Source of the DNA: Capra hircus
Taxonomy: Eukaryota > Chordata > Mammalia > Artiodactyla > Bovidae
Length of the DNA stretch: 64,000 nt
Direction of reading: 5' to 3'
NCBI RefSeq assembly: GCF_001704415.2
Contig: NC_030808.1
Location: 84,042,594-84,106,593 of the forward strand
Both the position numbers and the translations under genes were made by a program. Below are positions 57,505 through 64,000 of this stretch, one piece after another. Positions within the stretch are counted from its first letter, which is position 1. Each line of letters starts with the position of its first letter. Below the pieces are notes generated by a model. That model saw only the letters and a list, made by a program, of their open reading frames with translations, had not been told where the DNA came from and made no database searches.

Positions 57505-57870
57505 GAGAGAGATCTGAAATCAGAAACAACTCTGCCTCTTAGGTGTCAGCTGGTCATGGAAAAGCTACTTAGTCTGTTTGGACCTCAGTTACTTTTCCTG
57601 TGAGTGAAGTGAGTGAAGTCGCTCAGTCGTGGCCGACTCTTTGTGACCCCATGAACGGTAGCCTACCAGGTTCCTCCATCCATGGGATTCTCCAGGCAAG
57701 AATACTGGAGTGGGTTGCCATTTCCTTCTCCAGGAGATCTTTCTGACCCAGGGATTGAACCCAGGTCTCCTGCGCTTTAGGCAGACGCTTTTACTGTCTG
57801 AGCCACCAGGGAAGTCCTGTAAAATGATACAAATCTTATTGGGGTGCTGTGGCACTTTAGGCTAAATTCG
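57505..57870 (+). mobile_element. MIR, sense, split by a Bov-tA
   Basis: aagctacttagtctgtttgg (57560) and acctcagttacttttcctgt, then after the SINE cctgtaaaatgatacaaatc (57815). The order is that of the sense MIR core. Confidence 0.78.
57604..57817 (-). mobile_element. Bov-tA SINE
   Basis: Complete antisense copy with little divergence (gtgaagtcgctcagtcgtgg; head ending gagccaccagggaagtc). tcctgt on both sides may be part of its duplication. Confidence 0.95.
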
Positions 57871-58839
57871 ACAATATTATCTGAAAGCTTGAAGCAAATA
57901 CAGTGCTATACATACATCTTTTTTCTCCATTAGTGACCAATTGATGCTTTTAGAGGGTCCTTATGAAAATGAAAATGAAAATATACATTCTGGGAGAATA
58001 AACTAGTTATTTTTATATCCACATTATCTTAAAAATTGGTCTTATGATAAAAGATGGCTCTGGATGAATAGGGCATAGGTAGGGTCATTTCTTAGGTTGG
58101 ATGAGTGGGAGACAGAAGGAGAACGAAAAGTCCAGAATTAGAGCTTCATCTAAGCGAAGGTCTCAACAGCCGATCAATGCGAAGGCCATCTGAGCAGGTG
58201 AAGGTGTCAGTAAGGCAAGTACTTCTCAGATCACTGTTTGGCTTAGGGCTGTCCTTTTGCAGGTGTTTGAGTTACCTCACATGGTATTTCTCAGTCACTA
58301 GCCTTTCAAGCTGCTGACATCAAAATTACTGTGGTGACTTAGCAACTTAAAGATCTTGTAGCCACCAGATAACAGAGCCTGATATTCCAGTAGGAGGAAC
58401 ACCGAGGGGAAGGAAGATAGAAATGAGTTTTAACAAACGTCTGTATCTTTCAACTGTGTTTCACATACCTATGACTTCTGTTTGGAGAGGTCAGTTATCA
58501 AGGTGATTTTGCCCTTATGTATAGGAAAACTCCCAGTATCCAGTAGACAGGTAATAGTAATCATTATAGAATCTACCTGCACATAACTTTCTTGCCCAAG
58601 TATCAAATCAAGGTTTATAATATCTTGAAAGACAACTTAAAATACTTTTTATCCTCTCTATGTATTTAAGCCATCCTAAATAAAAATGAAATTCTCCCCC
58701 TTCTAAAAAGATTCCCAGAGTCCCTTGAAAACAAACTTCAATATTTTGCTAGTCTTCCCACTACATATGAAATCCCACTGCTATTAATCCTTCCCTAATT
58801 AAAAACTGATGCTATCTAAATTGCCACAATTTGGGTGAT
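57871..58839. other. Unique sequence
   Basis: No repeat or gene is recognised in about 970 bases. Confidence 0.4.
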
Positions 58840-59160
58840 GCTTTGTATCATATTCATATTTGCATTCCCATCATTTACCATTGTCCTTAGCATAAAGTGA
58901 AAATGAAAATGAAAGTCGCTCAGTCGTGTCCGACTCTTTGGGACTGCATGGACTATACAGTCCATGGAATTCTCTAGGCCAGAATACTGGAGTGGGTAGC
59001 CTTTCCCTTCTCCAGGGGCTCTTCCCAATCCAGGTCTCCCGCATTGCAGGCAGATTCTGTACCAGCTGAGCCACAAGGGAAGCCCCCTTAGCATAAGCAG
59101 CTATTCAATTAGTGTTTGTTGATTGAATGAATGAAAAAAATGCATGCATGAATGAATGAG
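58840..59160 (+). mobile_element. L2 3' end, split by a Bov-tA
   Basis: catttaccattgtccttag before, and tcaattagtgtttgttgatt plus a (GAAT)n-like tail after, the SINE at 58896-59085. Confidence 0.65.
58896..59085 (-). mobile_element. Bov-tA SINE
   Basis: Antisense copy with a GAAAAT-repeated tail, tail sequence gtcgctcagtcgtgtccgac and head ending gctgagccacaagggaagcc. It lacks the B-box-side attgaaccc segment. Perfect 11-bp duplication, ccttagcataa, at 58885-58895 and 59086-59096. Confidence 0.96.
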
Positions 59161-60240
59161 ATTCTTGCTTCTAATTTACTCCATTGGTGTGTCTCCTTTT
59201 CAGTCAGAAAAATTCTAGTCCTTTAATGTTTCACAAGGAATCTGCCTTCTTTTGAACATCTGAACCTTTGATTGGCTCTTTAGTCAATTCTAAGTTTTTC
59301 ATGTTTCCCTTTGGTTTGAAGCCCAGAATTGGAGATCAGTGAAGTTATCAGGTAAAAATGCTAAAACTCTTCCTCATTTATAGACTGGAGTAAAAAGCTT
59401 TAGTTTTAGGAAAAGGTGGCTATTAAAGACTAAGATCTAACTTGTGGGAAGTTTTGGGTCTTAAAATGTTAGAGTTGAAAGTGACTGCAGGAATTATTAT
59501 CAAGTGATTTTGTTTTTTTGTCTTTGGTTTGTTGGTTTGTTTGTTTTGATGTAATGATGATAATGTGATGTGCCTAAGGCAAAAGTCTTTATCTCATAGA
59601 AATACAAATTTACAGATTAAATGTTATGATGTCTAGGGTTTGCTTTAAAAAGAAGTCAGCAGGAAAGGATGTGGGAGATATTAAGGCAGTATAGATGAAG
59701 CAAGATATACGGATAAATTTTGAAGCTGAATTAATTGTACTATTCTCTCTACTTTAGTGAATGAGTTTTTCTTTTAATAATAAAGAGTTAAGAAAAATGT
59801 ATGTAGACAAACCTACTTAGTCTGGATGAGAAAAATCAAGACCCAGAGAGGTGAGGAGGCATGTGTAACATCACAAAACCAGATACTACAGAACTTAGAC
59901 CAGAAGGCAAGTCTATCTCCTACTCACATGCTGTTTCCACACTACATATTATTACAGTTCAGTTTGTTGTGCACTCTCTGTAAAACTTATTCATGTCATC
60001 TTCATCCTGCTTATGATAATACTGACATGCAAAGACCATTTATAATTCTAGTCTACTTCAACCTAACTTAATTTACCATCCCTATGAGCACAGAGAGTTC
60101 CCCAGTCCAGGTAACAATCAAAAGAGAAAACAATGTTGATATAATGCTTTGTTTTATAGCATTCTTAGGGACTAAAAACAATAATGGAGAGTGAAACACA
60201 CAAATACATGTGCAAGGATGTCAAATGATGAATAGCCACT
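59161..60240. other. Unique sequence
   Basis: No repeat is recognised in 1.1 kb; a short (GTTT)n-like run near 59520. Confidence 0.4.
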
Positions 60241-60252
60241 AAACATATTTAA

Positions 60253-60463
60253 TGGGTTTCCCTGGTGGCTCAGACAGTAAAGAATCCACCTGCAATGCGG
60301 GAGACCTGGGTTTGATCCCTGCACTGGAAAGATCCCCTGGAGAAGGGAATGGCTACCCACTCCACTATCCTTGCCTGGAGAATTCCATGGAGAGAGGAGT
60401 CTGGTGGGCTATAGCTCACGGGGACATAAAGAGTCAGACACGACTTAGCGACTGAAAAACAAC
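60253..60463 (+). mobile_element. Bov-tA SINE
   Basis: Sense copy from gggtttccctggtggctcag to gtcagacacgacttagcgac. Perfect 12-bp duplication, aaacatatttaa, at 60241-60252 and 60464-60475. Confidence 0.97.
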
Positions 60464-60475
60464 AAACATATTTAA

Positions 60476-61149
60476 ACTTTTAAACAAGAAATTGCACACA
60501 GCAACAGAACCTAAATAATGTCCCAGAAGTAACTGCTAATTTAAGTGTATAGCAAAGTGGTGACATGCTTTGATAGGGCTCAGGCCTGCAGAGTCTCTGT
60601 GAGACATCCAGCAGCTTGGCAGCCATCCAAAGCCCAGAGTGGCTTCAAGTCTGGAATATCTCTTTCCTCAGAAGCCAAGATCACCTGAGGAATTCACCTG
60701 TGCCCAGCACTTTCTGGGTTACATGTTTTTTTTCCCACGTTTCTCTTTCTCTCTCTTTTTTAAAAGACATTTCTTTATTTGGAGGAAAGGAATAAGGATT
60801 GGTCTAAAGAAGAGAGGAAATGGAGAATTGTGTGTGTGTAGGGATGGGCGGGAGGAAATTGTTGGGGAGTTAACTCATTTAGATGTAGCCCAAAGGTAAA
60901 TACCAACAAATGGTTAAAAACAAAAAGCCAGAGTGATGTGGCCCAGAATGTAAGTGTGGCATTAGAAAACCGAAGTCAGGTGACTTACTCCAGGTGTGGA
61001 GAAATCTTTCAGGGAGAGCCTGACTAGGAAGCTATCCTGTTCTGAACCCAGGTAAACCCTGTGGAAGATGTAAATGTGAGATTAAGTGCCAATAACGTGC
61101 TGGAGGCACTAAGAAGGAATTTCTAAATTAATGCAAATAGCATTCAATC
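60476..61149. other. Unique sequence
   Basis: No repeat is recognised. Confidence 0.4.
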
Positions 61150-61260
61150 CCTTGTAACGCAGACTCAAGGATATATTGTACAGCACAGAGAATATAGCCA
61201 ATATTTTGTCATGACTGTAAATGAAAAGTAACCTTTAAAAATATATAAAAATTAAAAAAT
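61150..61260 (+). mobile_element. L1 3'-UTR end
   Basis: ttgtacagcacagagaatat followed by agccaatattttgtcatgac and an A-rich end resemble the 3' UTR of artiodactyl L1 elements. Confidence 0.65.
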
Positions 61261-62827
61261 AAGTGAAAACAAAGGAAAAAACCTCCAAAACAAAAACTAC
61301 TCACTCCCTTAAATAGTTTTTGAAACATTTTTGGATTAGGTTTAAATCACTTCAAGTGATTTGTATATTTAGGCAACAACACACAGGTATTTTGCCCATT
61401 TTTTCCCAATCAGAATTAATTCTCTTTCCTTATAAGATATATGTCATCAGAATAAAATTCTTTTCTCATAACTTTTGATTGTATTCTCTAATTCCCAGGA
61501 TGATAGAAAAGCTTTTATGAGGTTAATGTTAACTCTGAATTTCAATTTTAAACAAATTTCTCAGTGAGAACCAAACAGACATGAAAGCATACTTTCAAGT
61601 GAGTTGTATATTCATTTAAATTTAAAAACAAAAAAATCCAAACCCTGATTTGCCCCACGTAGTACGTGACTCCAGGTCACCACCCTTGGGACGTTGTGTT
61701 TTTGAGCTTTTGAATGGATTTGCTTCTGAGGTTAAGAGAAGTGTGTGGCAGATGTTGGGAGGCAGTGGGGACAAGGGGTGGGGTGCAGGGATGAAGGGGC
61801 TGCCAGATGTTGAGCGAGAGGGTAGCGTGTGAGGATAAAAGCCTGCCAGATGTCTGTAGTGCTGAGTGTCAGGGACCTGCTTTCCATGATCTTCGGAAGA
61901 TGATTTATATTCCTTCAGTAGGATCTCATAAAGGTCTTACTTCTTCCCAATAAATACTGAGTCCAGGGCTCATATAACTATTTTCTGCATGGTTTCTTGG
62001 CTCAGATTATGTCTTTTTAAAAATCCAAGCTGAAGGTTATGTGAATGAAATAAACAATCAACCAATATACACATTTATAAATAAAAGAGGGTGGGGGGGG
62101 GTTGAGATTTAAATCTTTTTCTGAATTATGAAGACAATCACCTTTTATTTTCTATTTATTTTATTTTTCCACCAAGGACTGATTTGCTTTACTCTCTTCC
62201 CTACAATGAATATAATAGATTTATTCATCAAGTTTTCTAAATTTAGATACCAAACTGATGTTTTTCTCCCACTGCTTAATTTTATTCTTAGCAGCACTTA
62301 CATAAAGCCAGGCAGTGAAAGATATGGCAAAATTACTAACTTGCTGTGACCTGGAATGCACTGATAGAATAAAATAACAATAATGAAGATTGATGTACCA
62401 GAGAGACTTAATACCATGCGCCCCTAATGAAATCTGTTTTATGCTTACAGTTTTTCCCCACAGTGCTCTTGGCTACGTGTTTCTTGTGGTCTTTAGGAGT
62501 CTGTGTTTTCCTGGTGATGCCTGGGATAGGCTCAATTCTTAGGCTAATAGATGGGCCACACAAAAGAAAACATGTGGACCTTATAATTTCCTTGGATTTT
62601 GAAAACTTTACTGTTTTCTAGGACTAGATTTGGTTATAGCAGGCAAAATTCGTCACTTTAGAAATAATAGTATTTGGGAAGCTGGAGGGTGAACAAAGAG
62701 ACTGGGAGGACTGACAAGAGAAGCTGTTTACATTCGTCCCGGTGGCTTCTCAAACCTCAGAAAGCCAAGGCTTGCCGTTTACCGTGGAGCACACTCAGCA
62801 GTGTTAATCATTGTTCCTTTAGATTGC
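61261..62827. other. Unique sequence
   Basis: No repeat is recognised in about 1.6 kb. A small palindrome cacgta-g-tacgtg is at 61657-61669 and a G9 run near 62093. Confidence 0.45.
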
Positions 62828-63060
62828 ACTGACATTCATGCATTCAGCAGATAATTTTCAAACACCTAGTAGGTGCCATTCTCCTAAGTTCTAGGAATAT
62901 GTGGTGAAAGAAGTCCTTTCCTTCTTGGAACTCCCTGTGTATGGAGGCAGACAGACATTGACCAGATAATTGCTCAAGTAATTATTCACAATGTGAGCAA
63001 TGAGAGTATGTAACAGTGGGGACTTTGACAGCTGTCAGCAGATAACCATGGCATGAACTG
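62828..63060 (-). mobile_element. L2 3' end, antisense
   Basis: attcatgcattcagcagata, acacctagtaggtgccattc, ttctaggaatatgtggtgaa and aggcagacagacattgacca follow the antisense L2 order. Confidence 0.75.
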
Positions 63061-63277
63061 CTTCATGATCTGGCGATTTGGTCTCTCGTCTAGGATCACC
63101 AGATAGACTATCGACTTGCTTGGGTGAGTCAGCTTCAAGGTGATGGTGTGTAAGCATGTTGTCAGGCTGTACTTTCTCAAGTACCTCCAGGAAAACAAGA
63201 AAACTCTTTTAGCCTGTATTCCAGGTTCTTCCAGGGTAATTCTAGAGTTGGGAACTATCTTCACATCCAGTCCCTGT

Positions 63278-63368
63278 GGTTTTTTTTTTAAATTTTTATC
63301 TTTTTAATTTTTTTAAATTTTAAAATCTTTAATTCTTACATGCGTTCCCAAACATGAACCCCCCTCCC
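63278..63368 (-). mobile_element. L1 3'-terminal stub, antisense
   Basis: A poly-T tract followed by atctttaattcttacatgcg and ttcccaaacatgaaccccc is the reverse complement of the L1 tails at about 6930-6985 and 25545-25600. It is less than 100 bp long. No clear duplication was found. Confidence 0.88.
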
Positions 63369-63374
63369 AATTTC

Positions 63375-64000
63375 AATTTTAGAATAGTTTTAGATTTATA
63401 GAAAAGTTGTGAAGATAGTACAGACAGTGCCCATCTACTCCAGAGCCAAGTTCTCCTATCATGAACGTTTTTACACTAGTATGATACATTTGCCACATTT
63501 AGTGAACCACTATTGATACATTACTATTAACGGAAATTCATCTTTTTACTCAGATTTTGTTAGTTTTTATCTATTGTTCTTTCTGCTCTAGAATTGCATC
63601 AGGGATACCACATCACATTTATCTGTTATGTCTCCTTGGCTCTTTGGTTATGATAGCTTTCCAGATTTCCCTTGTTTTTAATGACTTTGACATCAAAGTC
63701 TCTAAAACAGTTTTAGAGAGTACTGTTCAGGCATTCTGCAGGATGCTTCACTAGTCTGAAGTTTTTCTTATGATTAATTAGAGTCATGGGTCTTGGGGAA
63801 GAGGACTACAGACTTAAAGTACCATTCTCATCACATCATACCAAGGGTACATATTATCATCATGACATCACTGTTGATGTTGACCTTGAACATCTGGCTG
63901 AAGTAGTGTTTGTTTCTCCATTGTAAGGTTATTCATTTCTCCTTTTTCCATACTGTACATTTTGGAAGAAAGTTACCATGTGGAGTCTGAACTTCAGGAC
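63375..64000 (-). mobile_element. L1M 3' UTR, antisense, running off the window
   Basis: gatttatagaaaagttgtga, ttatctgttatgtctccttg, tgacatcaaagtctctaaaa and tttctccattgtaaggttat follow the antisense 3' UTR of old L1M elements, the same family as 21080-21560. It continues past the right edge. Confidence 0.75.

Noticed and set aside
55221..60463. Repeated tRNA-like sequences as tRNA genes
   Set aside because: They are tRNA-derived heads of Bov-tA SINEs, followed by BovB-derived tails and bounded by target-site duplications; none folds as an intact tRNA by inspection.
1..64000. Endogenous retrovirus or LTR
   Set aside because: I looked for paired LTRs, primer-binding sites and gag/pol/env-like frames and saw none that I could support; solo LTRs of old families could still have been missed.

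Overview
The window is nuclear DNA of a ruminant, almost certainly a bovid. The evidence is its interspersed repeats. There are at least four BovB (RTE-clade LINE) segments, about 19 tRNA-headed Bov-tA SINEs and a Bov-A2 SINE. There are also tRNA-derived CHR-type artiodactyl SINEs and a ruminant-type L1 3' end present three times. All lie on a background of old mammalian MIR, L2 and L1 remnants. Nothing visible separates cattle from sheep, goat or buffalo. I found no host protein-coding exon, functional RNA gene, CRISPR array or bacterial feature. The only recognisable protein remnants are broken LINE reverse transcriptase and endonuclease pieces. The window is best read as intergenic or deep-intronic sequence.

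Layout. 0-2.8 kb: a long decayed BovB on the minus strand, its 3' end cut off by the window edge. 5.4-8.7 kb: an old antisense L1 that received a Bov-tA (itself split by a 5'-inverted L1), a BovB 3' fragment and another Bov-tA. 9.1-11.1 kb: a plus-strand L2 split by two CHR SINEs, an L1 fragment and a Bov-tA dimer. 14.3-15.7 kb: an antisense L1 with an internal young minisatellite. 18.4-24.0 kb: an antisense L2 split by a 2.2-kb BovB and an older L1 tail, followed by a BovB-inside-BovB nest with a 145-bp inverted duplication of its own junction. 25-34 kb: MIR and L2 remnants, an L1 insertion made only of 3' UTR, and a long antisense L1. 34-48 kb: scattered MIR/L2/L1, microsatellites, a Bov-A2 and an imperfect palindrome of about 140 bp. 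48-52 kb: CHR, L2, MIR and L1 pieces. 52.0-54.2 kb: the best repeat-free block. 55-60.5 kb: a dense cluster of Bov-tA SINEs, three of them inside MIRs. 61-64 kb: L2 and L1 tails.

The elements work as one retrotransposition ecology. BovB supplied the enzyme that is thought to mobilise Bov-tA and Bov-A2, whose tails derive from the BovB 3' end. L1 probably supplied the machinery for the poly-A-tailed insertions. Target-site duplications (TSDs) can be read for many insertions, which allows a relative order of events. I did not find a new biological system. The most interesting observations are the inverted 145-bp BovB junction copy, the twin-primed L1 with an intact 16-bp TSD, the minisatellite grown inside an L1, and a 47-bp SINE fragment with its own TSD. 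Family names and boundaries come from recall of consensus features, not from an alignment; most edges are accurate only to about 10-30 bp unless a TSD is given.
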